Shown here piece by piece: positions 43,834 through 51,824 of a stretch of 64,000 nucleotides of DNA (within the stretch, counting starts at the first letter, position 1; each line of letters opens with the position of its first letter). The DNA is taken from positions 1,178,001-1,242,000 of the forward strand of contig NZ_UAQZ01000001.1 in the NCBI RefSeq assembly GCF_900446215.1, read 5' to 3'. Source of the stretch: Burkholderia cenocepacia (lineage in GTDB: Bacteria; Pseudomonadota; Gammaproteobacteria; Burkholderiales; Burkholderiaceae). Below the pieces are notes generated by a model. It was given only the letters and a program-made list of their open reading frames with translations, was not told where the DNA came from and did not search any database. The translations under genes and the position numbers were made by a program.

Positions 43834-45006
43834 TCACTCGACGATGTCGAACTGGTCGAGGAATTCGGTCTTCAGCGTGAGGCCGAGGCCCGGCACGTCG
43901 TCGCGCAGTTGCAGGAAGCCGTTCTCGGCCACCGGTTCGCCGTCGAAGATGTAATAGAACAGCTCGTTGCCGACCTCGACGTCGAACATCGGGAAGTACT
44001 CGCTCATCGGCGACGCGAGCGTGCTCATCGTCAGGTGGTAGTTGTGCATCTGGCCCGCGTGCGGAATCACCGGCACGCTGTACGCCTCGCACAGCGCGTT
44101 GATCTTGTGCGCCATCGTGATCCCGCCGACGCGGTTCGTGTCGTACTGCACGACCGACACGGCCTTGCGGTCGAGCAGCTGCTTGAAGCCGTACAGCGAG
44201 AATTCGTGCTCGCCGCCGGAGATCGGGATGCGCGTCAGCCGGTTCAGCTCCGCGTAGCCGTCGAGGTCGTCCGCGATCACCGGTTCTTCCAGCCAGCGCG
44301 GCTGGTATTTCTCGAGCTTCGGCAGGATGCGCTTCGCATATTCGAGGGTCCAGCCCATGTAGCACTCGAGCATCAGGTCGTTGTCGTAGCCGATCACCTC
44401 GCGGATCGCCGCGACCGATTTCAGGTTCTCGACCACGCCCTGCTGCCCGTGCGCGGGCCCGTAGCCGAAGCGCATCTTGAACGCGCGGAAGCCTTCCTTC
44501 AGGTACTGCTGCGCTTCCTCTTGCATCGCCTTCAGGTCGGTGCGATAGAGCTTCGAGTAGTAGCAGGGAATCTTTTCCTTGGTGCGGCCGCCGAGCAGCT
44601 TGAAGACCGGCTTGCCGACGCTCTTGCCGAGGATGTCCCAGATCGCGATGTCGACCGCCGAGATCGCCGCCATGCCGATGCCCTTGCGGCCCCAGGCATG
44701 GGTCGCGCGGTACATCCGCTGGTTCAGGTACTCGTAGTCCCACGGGTCCTGGCCGATCACGAGCGGCGCGAGGTACTGGTCGATGATGGCCTTCGCGACC
44801 TGCGGCGCGAGCGCGACGTTGCCGAGGCCGACGATGCCGTCGTCGGTTCCGACTTCGACGACCGTCCACGCATGGAAGCGGAACGTGCTCATCGTTTCCT
44901 GCGGCGCATACAGCAGGTCCATCGCGTTCGAACAGAAGTTGCCCTGCGGCGGGACGGTCTTGCCTTTCCACTGGAATACGCGAGCGCGTACGGAGCGGAT
45001 CTTCAT
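43834..45006 (-). CDS. Enolase-superfamily sugar-acid dehydratase (rhamnonate dehydratase-like)
   Basis: A 390-residue mandelate racemase-group enzyme. The metal and base residues are seen in [24 protein letters not shown] and [13 protein letters not shown], the last with the catalytic His of the MR subgroup. The GGEHEF and HAGQMHNYH segments resemble L-rhamnonate dehydratase. It should convert an aldonate into the 2-keto-3-deoxy acid passed to the DapA-fold enzyme. A GGAGACACC ribosome site precedes the ATG. The true sugar acid is not certain. Confidence 0.85.
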   Translation of the reverse strand: MKIRSVRARVFQWKGKTVPPQGNFCSNAMDLLYAPQETMSTFRFHAWTVVEVGTDDGIVGLGNVALAPQVAKAIIDQYLAPLVIGQDPWDYEYLNQRMYRATHAWGRKGIGMAAISAVDIAIWDILGKSVGKPVFKLLGGRTKEKIPCYYSKLYRTDLKAMQEEAQQYLKEGFRAFKMRFGYGPAHGQQGVVENLKSVAAIREVIGYDNDLMLECYMGWTLEYAKRILPKLEKYQPRWLEEPVIADDLDGYAELNRLTRIPISGGEHEFSLYGFKQLLDRKAVSVVQYDTNRVGGITMAHKINALCEAYSVPVIPHAGQMHNYHLTMSTLASPMSEYFPMFDVEVGNELFYYIFDGEPVAENGFLQLRDDVPGLGLTLKTEFLDQFDIVE

Positions 45007-45055
45007 GATGGTGTCTCCAGAATCGGGGTTGTCGTGTGTAGAAGGCGTGCGAGCG

Positions 45056-46111
45056 TCACGCCGAAACGGCGGCGGTGCGGCGCGCGGCGCCCATCCGGCA
45101 CGCGATCTGCAGCGCCTGCCAGGTCGCGCCGACGTCGGCCGTGCCGCGGCCCGCGATGTCGTACGCGGTGCCGTGCGCGGGCGTCGTGATCGGCACGGGC
45201 AGCCCGCCCTGCACGGTCACGCCGCGCGAGAAGCCGAGCAGCTTGATCGCGATCTGCCCCTGGTCGTGGTACATCGTGACGATCGCCTGGTAATCGCCGG
45301 CCTGCGCCTTCAGGAAGATCGTGTCGGCCGGGAACGGGCCGTGGAACGGCGTGTCGGTCGGCCAGTCGCGCGCCTGCAAGCGGCGCACGGCCGGCTCGAT
45401 GATGTCGACTTCCTCGCGGCCGCAACTGCCGCCGTCGCCGCCGTGCGGGTTGAACGCGGCGATCGCGACCTTTGGCGCGGCGACGCCGTTCGCGAGCAGC
45501 GACCGGTAGATCAGCTCGGACGCCTGTTCGATCCGCTCGATGCTCAGGCAGCCGGCCGCGTCCTTCAGCGGGATATGCGACGAGATCCGCGCGGTCCACA
45601 GTTCGCCGAGCGTGTTGAATTCGCAGAAGTAGCCGGTCACGCCGAGCGCCTCGGCGAAGTGGTGCAGCTCGTCGTCGTGGCGCAGCCCGCCGAGCTTCAT
45701 CGCGTACTTGTTGAGCGGCGCGAAGCAGATCGCGTCGATGTCGCCGGCGAGCGCGGCGTCGAGGCACTGGTCGAGCACGGCCAGCGTCGAGCGGCCGCCG
45801 GCAGCATCCGCCTGGCCGACCGTGACCTGCGCGGCGCCGATCGTATCGACCGCGACGAACGCGGCGCGCGCGGTCGACGGCCGGCCGCGCACGGCGGCCA
45901 GCGACGCGACGGGTTCGACGTCGATCGTGACGCCGGCGACGCGCTGGCCAGCCTCCCACAGCCAGCGATCGCCGATCAGCACGAGGTTCGCGCGGGCGGT
46001 CGCGTCGGGGCGGGCGAGCAGTTTCGCGATCAGTTCGGCGCCGATGCCGGCGGGGTCGCCGAGCGTCAGCGCGACGACGGGCTGCGTGGCGGCGGTCGAG
46101 GGGGTGTGCAT
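45056..46111 (-). CDS. PdxA-family dehydrogenase (catabolic paralogue)
   Basis: A 351-residue protein of the PdxA family, which oxidises a secondary alcohol beside a carboxylate, often with decarboxylation. It begins [19 protein letters not shown], and the metal-binding histidines are in [25 protein letters not shown] and [11 protein letters not shown]. Its place as first gene of a sugar-acid operon points to catabolism (like PdxA2 or the terephthalate-diol dehydrogenase TphB) rather than vitamin B6 synthesis. No DUF1537 kinase, the usual PdxA2 partner, is nearby. Confidence 0.85.
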   Translation of the reverse strand: MHTPSTAATQPVVALTLGDPAGIGAELIAKLLARPDATARANLVLIGDRWLWEAGQRVAGVTIDVEPVASLAAVRGRPSTARAAFVAVDTIGAAQVTVGQADAAGGRSTLAVLDQCLDAALAGDIDAICFAPLNKYAMKLGGLRHDDELHHFAEALGVTGYFCEFNTLGELWTARISSHIPLKDAAGCLSIERIEQASELIYRSLLANGVAAPKVAIAAFNPHGGDGGSCGREEVDIIEPAVRRLQARDWPTDTPFHGPFPADTIFLKAQAGDYQAIVTMYHDQGQIAIKLLGFSRGVTVQGGLPVPITTPAHGTAYDIAGRGTADVGATWQALQIACRMGAARRTAAVSA

Positions 46112-46156
46112 GCGGTGTCTCCGGTGGCGGCGCGTGGCCGTTGGTCTATGGGGTTG

Positions 46157-46185
46157 ATGCTAGGTAGACGGAATGAGTCGGTAAA
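46157..46185 (-). promoter_or_regulatory. Predicted promoter of the sugar-acid operon
   Basis: On the minus strand TTTACC (46185-46180) and TAGCAT (46162-46157) have a 17-base spacer. Transcription would start near 46,150, about 40 bases before the PdxA-type start. Confidence 0.45.
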
Positions 46186-46197
46186 TTGAAAACTCTT

Positions 46198-46212
46198 GAT
46201 GAATCGATAACC
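46198..46212. promoter_or_regulatory. Putative LysR binding site, copy 1
   Basis: GATGAATCGATAACC lies 12 bases upstream of the predicted -35 of the sugar-acid operon and 15 bases before the LysR ATG. A near-identical 15-mer occurs before the second transporter gene at 48,791. Confidence 0.55.
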
Positions 46213-46226
46213 TGGAGTAATCAAAA

Positions 46227-47174
46227 ATGGGCTCGATCGACCGACGAGACTCGACCCCGCAACTGCTGAACCGGCTGCGCATGCGCCAGATCGCGCTGCT
46301 GCTGGCCGTGGACGAATGCTCGACGCTGCGCGCGGCGGCCGAGCAGATGGGCCTCACGCAACCGGCCGCGACGAAGATGCTGGCCGAACTGGAGAGTGCG
46401 CTCGGCCAGCGGCTGTTCGACCGCATCGGGCGCGGGCTCGTGCTGAACCCGGCCGGCGAGCGCGTGCTCGGCTATTTCCGCGGCATCCGCGGCAGCATGG
46501 AGGCGCTGAACCGCGAGCTCGGCGAACTGCAGCTCGGCAGCGCGGGGCGGCTCGCGATCGGCAGCATCATGGCGGCGTCGCCGGGGCGGCTGACCGAGGC
46601 GCTGGTGCAGTTGAAGGCGCGTTATCCGCTGCTCGCGATCGACATCGCGGTCGATACGAGCGACCGGCTGATGCCGCAGCTTCGCGAAGGCGTGCTCGAA
46701 GTGGTGATCGGGCGCCACGTCGGGACCGACTGCGACTTCCGCGTGGTCGACGACGAGGCGCTCGCGATCATCGCGGGCCGCGACCATCCGCTCGCGGGCG
46801 CGGGGCCGGTCGAATTCGACGCGCTGCTCGACTATGCGTGGATCGTGCAGCCGACCGGCAGCCCGGCGCGCGAGGTCGTGGAGCGCGAATTCCGCTCGCG
46901 TCACCAGCCGATGCCGCGCGGGCTCGTCGAAACGGGCTCGATCCTGACCACGATGAACCTCGTCGACCGTTCGTCGATGCTCGGCGTGATTCCGCTGACG
47001 GTCGCGCAGCGCAATGCGGCGCACGGGCTCGTCGCGATCATCGATTACACGCTCGAACAGAAGCTGCCGTCGTACGGCAGCCTCGTGCGGCGCGACCGGC
47101 CTTTGAGCATTCCCGCGCAGCAGTTTCTCGCGCTGTTTCACCGGGACGGCGCGGGGGATGACGGCGATGCGTAA
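46227..47174 (+). CDS. LysR-family regulator of the sugar-acid genes
   Basis: A 315-residue LysR regulator. The N-terminal wHTH is RMRQIALLLAVDECSTLR with GLTQPAATKMLAELESALG, and the effector domain begins AGRLAIGSIMAASPG. It is divergent from the PdxA-type gene, the classic arrangement for local LysR control. GGAG lies nine bases before the ATG. It resembles GalR-type (gallate/sugar-acid) LysR members in its N-terminal QAATKMLAELE sequence. Confidence 0.9.
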   Translation: MGSIDRRDSTPQLLNRLRMRQIALLLAVDECSTLRAAAEQMGLTQPAATKMLAELESALGQRLFDRIGRGLVLNPAGERVLGYFRGIRGSMEALNRELGELQLGSAGRLAIGSIMAASPGRLTEALVQLKARYPLLAIDIAVDTSDRLMPQLREGVLEVVIGRHVGTDCDFRVVDDEALAIIAGRDHPLAGAGPVEFDALLDYAWIVQPTGSPAREVVEREFRSRHQPMPRGLVETGSILTTMNLVDRSSMLGVIPLTVAQRNAAHGLVAIIDYTLEQKLPSYGSLVRRDRPLSIPAQQFLALFHRDGAGDDGDA

Positions 47175-47190
47175 TGGCGCGGTTTGCCAG

Positions 47191-47343
47191 CCGAGGCGGC
47201 CGAGCCAGCCGCGCCAGCCGATCAGACCGATGAGACCGATCAAGCCGATCAAGCCGATCAAGCCGATCAAGCCGATCAAGCCGATCAAGCCGAACCAGCC
47301 GAACCAGCCGAACCAGCCGAACCAGCCGAACCAGCCGAGTCAC
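47191..47343. repeat. Seventeen-unit 9-bp tandem repeat (VNTR)
   Basis: Seventeen consecutive 9-base units start with CCG. They run CCGAGGCGG, CCGAGCCAG, CCGCGCCAG, CCGATCAGA, CCGATGAGA, then six CCGATCAAG, five CCGAACCAG and CCGAGTCAC. The array lies between the LysR stop and the convergent transporter stop. All frames remain open, giving Pro-Ile-Lys / Pro-Asn-Gln repeats on plus and Leu-Ile-Gly repeats on minus. Identical adjacent units suggest slippage-prone, strain-variable DNA. No clear protein product is supported. Confidence 0.9.
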
Positions 47344-47417
47344 CGCCACCGCGGAGCGCGGTGAAGCGTGATGGCGACGCCGGCGAGGCGGCCGAGGGCG
47401 AACCCGAGCGAACCGCT

Positions 47418-48689
47418 TCAGTGCGCCGACGGCGCGGCAGGCGCGTCGGCGAGCGCCGGCATCGATTCGGACAGCGCGCGGTCCGGGCGAATCCGCAGCG
47501 CGGCGACGATGCCGATCAGCAGCATCGCGACCGAGCCGATGAACGGCACCGTCCAGCTGCCGGTGCGATCGACGAGATAGCCGAACAGGATCGGCGACAG
47601 GATTCCCGAGATCGCGGAACCGGCGTTCATCATCCCGCTCGCGATGCCGGCGTGGCTCGGCGCGATGTCGCTCGGCACGGCCCAGATCGGCCCGATCGTC
47701 AGTTCGAGGCACAGGAACGACCCGGACAGGCACAGCGCGACGCCGGCCGTCGAGTGCACGAACGCGAGCGGCAGCAGGCAGGCGAGCGCGCCGACGAAGC
47801 TCGTCACGATCACGCTCTGCCGCGACAGCGCGAGGTTGCCGGTCTTCCGGTAGATGCGGTCGCAGAGCCAGCCGCCGAGCGTGTCGCCGACCACGCCCGC
47901 GAAGAACACGCCGGACGCGAACAACGCGGTCGATTTCAGGTTCAGGCCCTGGCCGTTCAGGAAGAAGGTCGGCAGCCACGTGAAGAACAGCCACGCGGTC
48001 CAGCCGTAGCAGAAGTAGACGAAGATGGTCGGCGCCATGCGCCGGAACAGCGGCCCCCACGGCGTCGGGCCGGACGGTGCGACCGGGCGCGCGGCGCGCG
48101 GGCGGCCGTCGTCGTCGCCCGCCGGATGCTCGCGGAAGCCGACGATCCACCACGCGAGCCAGACGAGCGTGACCGCGCCGATCACGAAGAACGCCGCGCG
48201 CCACGACAGCCACGTCATCAACGCGGCGACGATCGGCGGCGTGACCGCGTTGCCGAGCCGCGAGAACGAATGCGTGAAGCCCTGCACGACGCCGCGCCGC
48301 TCGCGCGGAAACCAGTGCGTGATCGCACGGGCCTGGGCCGGCAGCGTCGCGCCTTCGCCGATGCCGAGCAGCAGCCGCGCGGCGAACAGCAGCGTGAGGC
48401 TGTGCACGAGCCCGGTCGTGAACGTGGAGACCACCCAGATCAACCCGCAGCCGATCAGCGTGATGCGCGCGCCGAACCGGTCGGCGATCCAGCCGCCGCC
48501 GATCTGGCAGATTGCATACGAATACGCGAACGCGGAGAATGCGACGCCAAGCTCGGTATTCGACAGCCCGAGTTCGGCCTTGATCGCGCCGGCGGCGGTC
48601 GCGAGATTGACGCGATCGACGTAGAGGATGAACGAAAGCGCGCACAGCAGCCACAGTGTGTGGCGCCGTTGACGGTGGTCGTTGGGCAT
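47418..48689 (-). CDS. MFS transporter, anion:cation symporter family (second copy)
   Basis: About 423 residues, 12 helices. Helix 1 has FILYVDRVNLATAAGAIKAELG and helix 4 LLGIGEGATLPAQARAITHWF in parts typical of D-galactonate/glucarate ACS symporters. ATG 48689 is chosen because GGAG is eight bases upstream; a GTG at 48698 lies within that region. Its upstream region carries the same 15-base putative LysR site as the sugar-acid operon, so it is likely a second importer of that regulon. Confidence 0.88.
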   Translation of the reverse strand: MPNDHRQRRHTLWLLCALSFILYVDRVNLATAAGAIKAELGLSNTELGVAFSAFAYSYAICQIGGGWIADRFGARITLIGCGLIWVVSTFTTGLVHSLTLLFAARLLLGIGEGATLPAQARAITHWFPRERRGVVQGFTHSFSRLGNAVTPPIVAALMTWLSWRAAFFVIGAVTLVWLAWWIVGFREHPAGDDDGRPRAARPVAPSGPTPWGPLFRRMAPTIFVYFCYGWTAWLFFTWLPTFFLNGQGLNLKSTALFASGVFFAGVVGDTLGGWLCDRIYRKTGNLALSRQSVIVTSFVGALACLLPLAFVHSTAGVALCLSGSFLCLELTIGPIWAVPSDIAPSHAGIASGMMNAGSAISGILSPILFGYLVDRTGSWTVPFIGSVAMLLIGIVAALRIRPDRALSESMPALADAPAAPSAH

Positions 48690-48790
48690 CTGTCTCACTC
48701 CATGTTCGTGCGCGGCGTTGCAATGACGCTGCGTTCACGGGCCGGCCCAGCATCGCGCGGCGGCGGAGACACTGTCCAATGAATCTTTGG

Positions 48791-48805
48791 GATCAATCGA
48801 TAACC
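48791..48805. promoter_or_regulatory. Putative LysR binding site, copy 2
   Basis: GATCAATCGATAACC differs from copy 1 at one base. On the minus strand it sits 11 bases upstream of a possible -35 (TTGGAC, 48779-48774) for the second transporter gene, nearly the same spacing as copy 1. Confidence 0.5.
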
Positions 48806-48870
48806 CCAGGTGTTCATTCCGGTTTCAGCCGCACCGGGCGCATGGGTGCAACGGACACACAGGTGAAGCA

Positions 48871-49557
48871 TTGACCGACGACGACGAACTTTCGCTCCGC
48901 CCGGAGAGCCGCTTCTGGCAGCTCGCGCCGGTGAGGTGGTGGATCCGCGGGCACGGCCGCGACGGCTATTCGTTCGGCCTGCTGCTGTGCCCGCTCGCGA
49001 TCGTGTTCGTGCTCGAATTCGTCTGCGTGATGGCCGGCGCGCTGTACACCAGCATCGCGGTCAGCGCGGTCGCGACGCTGTTCCTCGGTATCGCCGGATT
49101 CCACGGGGCGCGGCGCGAATGGCTGATGACGGCCGCGCCCGCCCGCGCGCTCGTGAAGGCCCGCATGAAGAAGGCGGCCGAGCGACTTGCGTCGCTCGGC
49201 GTCGGTGCGACCGTGCTCGCGATCTTCGTCGCGGCGACCTCGCTGTCGCTCGTGATGTCGGGCCGGCCGGTGCTGGACAGCGTGTCGAAGGACGCGGTGT
49301 CGATCTTCATCGCGCTGGTGTTCCTGCCCGTGTACGTGTCCGGCGCGGTACGCAAGCTGGCGATCGCGCGGATCGAGGAGCTGGAGGCGCTGCGTCACGC
49401 GACCGTCGGCACGCAGCTGAAATTCGACCGCGCCGGCGCGGTGCGCGCGGTGGTCGTGCAGGGCGCGGCCGGAACCGGGACGGTATCGGTGATGGAATAC
49501 ACGGTGCTCGGGTTCAGTCCGCCGCTGGACCAGGTCGGGCGCGAACCGCGCGCGTGA
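48871..49557 (+). CDS. Membrane protein of unknown function
   Basis: About 228 residues with four hydrophobic helices in two pairs: FGLLLCPLAIVFVLEFVCVM with YTSIAVSAVATLFLGIAGF, then GVGATVLAIFVAATSLSLVM with AVSIFIALVFLPVYVSGAV. A cytoplasmic C-terminal domain follows (KFDRAGAVRAVVVQGAAGTG). TTG 48871 is taken as start because AGGTGA precedes it closely; the family does not support the upstream ATG at 48787. It converges on the histidine kinase gene. The family is not recognised. Confidence 0.65.
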   Translation: MTDDDELSLRPESRFWQLAPVRWWIRGHGRDGYSFGLLLCPLAIVFVLEFVCVMAGALYTSIAVSAVATLFLGIAGFHGARREWLMTAAPARALVKARMKKAAERLASLGVGATVLAIFVAATSLSLVMSGRPVLDSVSKDAVSIFIALVFLPVYVSGAVRKLAIARIEELEALRHATVGTQLKFDRAGAVRAVVVQGAAGTGTVSVMEYTVLGFSPPLDQVGREPRA

Positions 49558-49576
49558 AGGGGGGAGCGGCGGCGCG

Positions 49577-50662
49577 TTACGCCGGGAAGCGCTCGCTGTC
49601 GGGCGCCGGCGTGAGATCGTCGGGCCACCGCACCTCGAACCGCGTGCCGCCCGCGCCGGTCGGCACGCACAGCGCTTCGCCGCGATGCGCATGCGCGATC
49701 GCCGCGACGACCGCGAGCCCGAGGCCGGTGCCGCCGGGTTGCGTCTCGTCGACGCGCCGGAACGCCTGGAACACGTGCGGCGCGAACTCGGCCGGGATAC
49801 CGGGGCCGTCGTCCTCGACGCGCAGCCGGCACATCCCGTTCTCGATGCGCGTCTGGATCCGGATCGCACCGGGCACCGCATGGCGGCGCGCATTTTCCAG
49901 CAGCGCGAGCAACGCCTGGCGGAGCCGGACCGGGTCGCAGCGCATGCGCCGCGGGTCGAGATCGAATTCCGGATGCTGGCCGGCGGCCTGCAGCGCGTGC
50001 GCGAACGCGTCGACCACGGCGCGTACCTCGGCGGCGAGGTCGGTGTCGCGGATCTCGATGCTCAGGTGGCCGCTATCGGCGAGGCTGACCACGCGCAGAT
50101 CCTCGATCAGCCGCGTCAGCCCTTCGACCTGCGCGAGCAGGCTGCGATACAGCGCGTCGCTCGGCGTGAACACGCCTTCGGCGAGCCCCTGCAGCCGGCC
50201 GCGCAGCACGGTCACGGGCGTGCGCAGCTCGTGCGCGATCGCCGCGTTCCAGAAGGTTTGCTCGTCGGTCACACGCTGCAGTTCGCTCGCGAGCGCGTTG
50301 AAGTTGTCGGCGAGCAGCGCCGCTTCCTTCAGCGAACGGTCGCCGGCGACCGCGCGTGCGCCGAGATCGCCGCGCGCGACGCGGCGGATGCTGTCCGTCA
50401 CCGAATTCAACGGCACGAGGATGCGGCGCGACAGGTTGACCGCGACGACGACCGCGATCAGCAGGCCCACCAGCGTGGTCGAAATGATCCACACCCACTC
50501 GGGCCCGCTCGGGACCCAGCTCTGCGGCTTGAAGTACTCGGGCGAGTACTGGTACAGCAGGTAGTAGAACACGTAGGCCGTCACGACGATCAGCACCGTG
50601 ATGCCGAACGCGATCGCGCCCATCGTCAGCGCGATCTGGCGGCTCAGGCCGTCGAGTCTCAC
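49577..50662 (-). CDS. Sensor histidine kinase (BaeS/AdeS-like)
   Basis: About 361 residues. Two membrane helices (MGAIAFGITVLIVVTAYVF and IISTTLVGLLIAVVVAVNL) flank a short ~30-residue periplasmic loop. HAMP (RRILVPLNSVTDSIRRVARG), H-box AIAHELRTPVTVLRGRL, and the ATPase N, G1 and G2 boxes (LLENARRHA, VEDDGPGIP, GGTGLGLAVV) follow. GTG 50662 overlaps the regulator stop as GTGA with GGAG upstream, so it is preferred to the longer GTG at 50674. The small loop suggests sensing of membrane stress or a lipophilic compound. Confidence 0.9.
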   Translation of the reverse strand: MRLDGLSRQIALTMGAIAFGITVLIVVTAYVFYYLLYQYSPEYFKPQSWVPSGPEWVWIISTTLVGLLIAVVVAVNLSRRILVPLNSVTDSIRRVARGDLGARAVAGDRSLKEAALLADNFNALASELQRVTDEQTFWNAAIAHELRTPVTVLRGRLQGLAEGVFTPSDALYRSLLAQVEGLTRLIEDLRVVSLADSGHLSIEIRDTDLAAEVRAVVDAFAHALQAAGQHPEFDLDPRRMRCDPVRLRQALLALLENARRHAVPGAIRIQTRIENGMCRLRVEDDGPGIPAEFAPHVFQAFRRVDETQPGGTGLGLAVVAAIAHAHRGEALCVPTGAGGTRFEVRWPDDLTPAPDSERFPA

Positions 50663-51396
50663 TCGCCGCTCCACAGCTTGTAGCCGACGCCGCGCACGCT
50701 GGCCGGCACGCCCGCGACGCCGAGATCGTCGAGTTTCTTGCGCAGCTTGCTGACGTGGCTGTCGACCGTGCGCTCCAGCGCGTCGCCTTCCGGCAGGCAG
50801 GTGGCCATCAGCTCGGCGCGGCTGAACACGCGGCGCGGCGCGCGCGCGAGCTGCGCGAGCAGCTTGAATTCGGTGAGCGTCAGCACGAGCGTGTGGCGCA
50901 CGCCGTCGACTTCGACCGTCGCTTCGTGGTGCTCGAGATCGATCTCGAACGGCGCGGCGCGCAGCACGCGCTGCTCTTCCTGGCGCGCGCCGGCCATCGA
51001 ACGGCGCAGCACGGCCTGGGCGCGCGCGACGACTTCGGCCGGGTTGAACGGCTTGACCACGTAGTCGTCGGCGCCGATGCGCAGCCCGGTCAGCTTGTCG
51101 ATGTCCTGGTCGAGCGCGGTCAGCATGATGACCGGCGTGTCGCCGCGATGGCGGATCTCGGCAAGCACCTTCCAGCCGTCGACGTGCGGCATCTGCACGT
51201 CGAGCAGCACGAGGTCGGGCTTCAGCGACAGGTGGAGTTCGAGCGCGCGGCGGCCGTCGGCGGCGTGCACGGTGCGCAGGCCGTTGCGCGCGAAATACGC
51301 GATCAGGATCTCGGCGATCTCGGGTTCGTCCTCGGCGATGAGGACGAGCGCCTGCGCGCCTTGGCCGGCGCCGGGAGATGAAGGAAATTCGGGCAT
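50659..51396 (-). CDS. OmpR-family response regulator (BaeR/AdeR-like)
   Basis: A 245-residue response regulator. The receiver domain has acidic EDEPE, phospho-accepting Asp in DLVLLDVQMPHVDG and Lys in DDYVVKPFNP. The C-terminal winged helix is typical: LTLTEFKLLAQLARAP and RTVDSHVSKLRKKL. It is the first gene of a two-gene operon with the sensor kinase. The start ATG 51396 is the first in the receiver frame. Confidence 0.92.
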   Translation of the reverse strand: MPEFPSSPGAGQGAQALVLIAEDEPEIAEILIAYFARNGLRTVHAADGRRALELHLSLKPDLVLLDVQMPHVDGWKVLAEIRHRGDTPVIMLTALDQDIDKLTGLRIGADDYVVKPFNPAEVVARAQAVLRRSMAGARQEEQRVLRAAPFEIDLEHHEATVEVDGVRHTLVLTLTEFKLLAQLARAPRRVFSRAELMATCLPEGDALERTVDSHVSKLRKKLDDLGVAGVPASVRGVGYKLWSGE

Positions 51397-51545
51397 GGCC
51401 ACTCGTTCGGATTCAGCGGGGTTCCATCGAATCGCCATACTACCGTACGGCCCGCGCAACCGAACGGAGACGGGGAGACTGCACCGGCCGCCATCGTCTA
51501 CGCGGTCTCTCCGCAACCTTTCAGAAGCGCTGCAATGGGCTATGC
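51397..51545. other. Regulator promoter side of the 51.4-51.8 kb intergenic region
   Basis: No gene is visible. This part should carry the minus-strand promoter of the response regulator operon. Confidence 0.3.
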
Positions 51546-51600
51546 GACAGGGGAATACCCTGTCTTTTTTTTCCAATCCTGTTTTATGTATTATGACCTA
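51546..51600 (+). promoter_or_regulatory. Shared upstream element, copy A (amine oxidase unit)
   Basis: GGGAATACCC (51551-51560) sits in a perfect inverted repeat with arms GACAGGG and CCCTGTC, followed by eight T and, 32 bases after the core, ATGACCTA. The same core, T-rich tract and ATGACCTA octamer occur before the PhyH gene at 55,482. No plus-strand gene ends upstream, so a simple terminator has nothing to terminate. I read it as an activator-binding promoter element. About 225 bases of leader follow before the amine oxidase gene, with no clear gene in them. Confidence 0.6.
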
Positions 51601-51824
51601 TCTTTTGCAACATGTACTAATTCAGGGCGCCGGAAAATCCTTATCGGTACAAGGCAGTACGGCGCGTGTACAGGCAGGGATGCGAACCGGCTTCGCGCGC
51701 CCCCGTGAGGGGCGAGTGAGGCGGAACGAGATCGCATCCCGTCGTCGGATTCCGCGCGAGCGAGGGCCGCACGCCATCGGGGCGTGCCGCCGTTCGCGCC
51801 CATTGCAGGCGTCATTCACAGATC

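Noticed and set aside
45056..46111. Vitamin B6 biosynthetic PdxA
   Set aside because: It heads a sugar-acid catabolic operon under LysR control, with no ksgA or surA neighbour.
47191..47343. CRISPR array
   Set aside because: The units are 9 bases with no spacers; it is a simple tandem repeat.
47184..48782. Long plus-strand reading frame opposite the second ACS transporter
   Set aside because: Arg/Glu/Ala-rich composition and no family pattern; it is antisense to a well-supported transporter gene.
50663..50674. Longer GTG start for the histidine kinase
   Set aside because: The GTGA overlap at 50662 with GGAG upstream is a better start.
51546..51570. Plain rho-independent terminator
   Set aside because: The hairpin and T-run look right, but no plus-strand gene precedes it and the core is repeated before another operon, so a promoter element is favoured.
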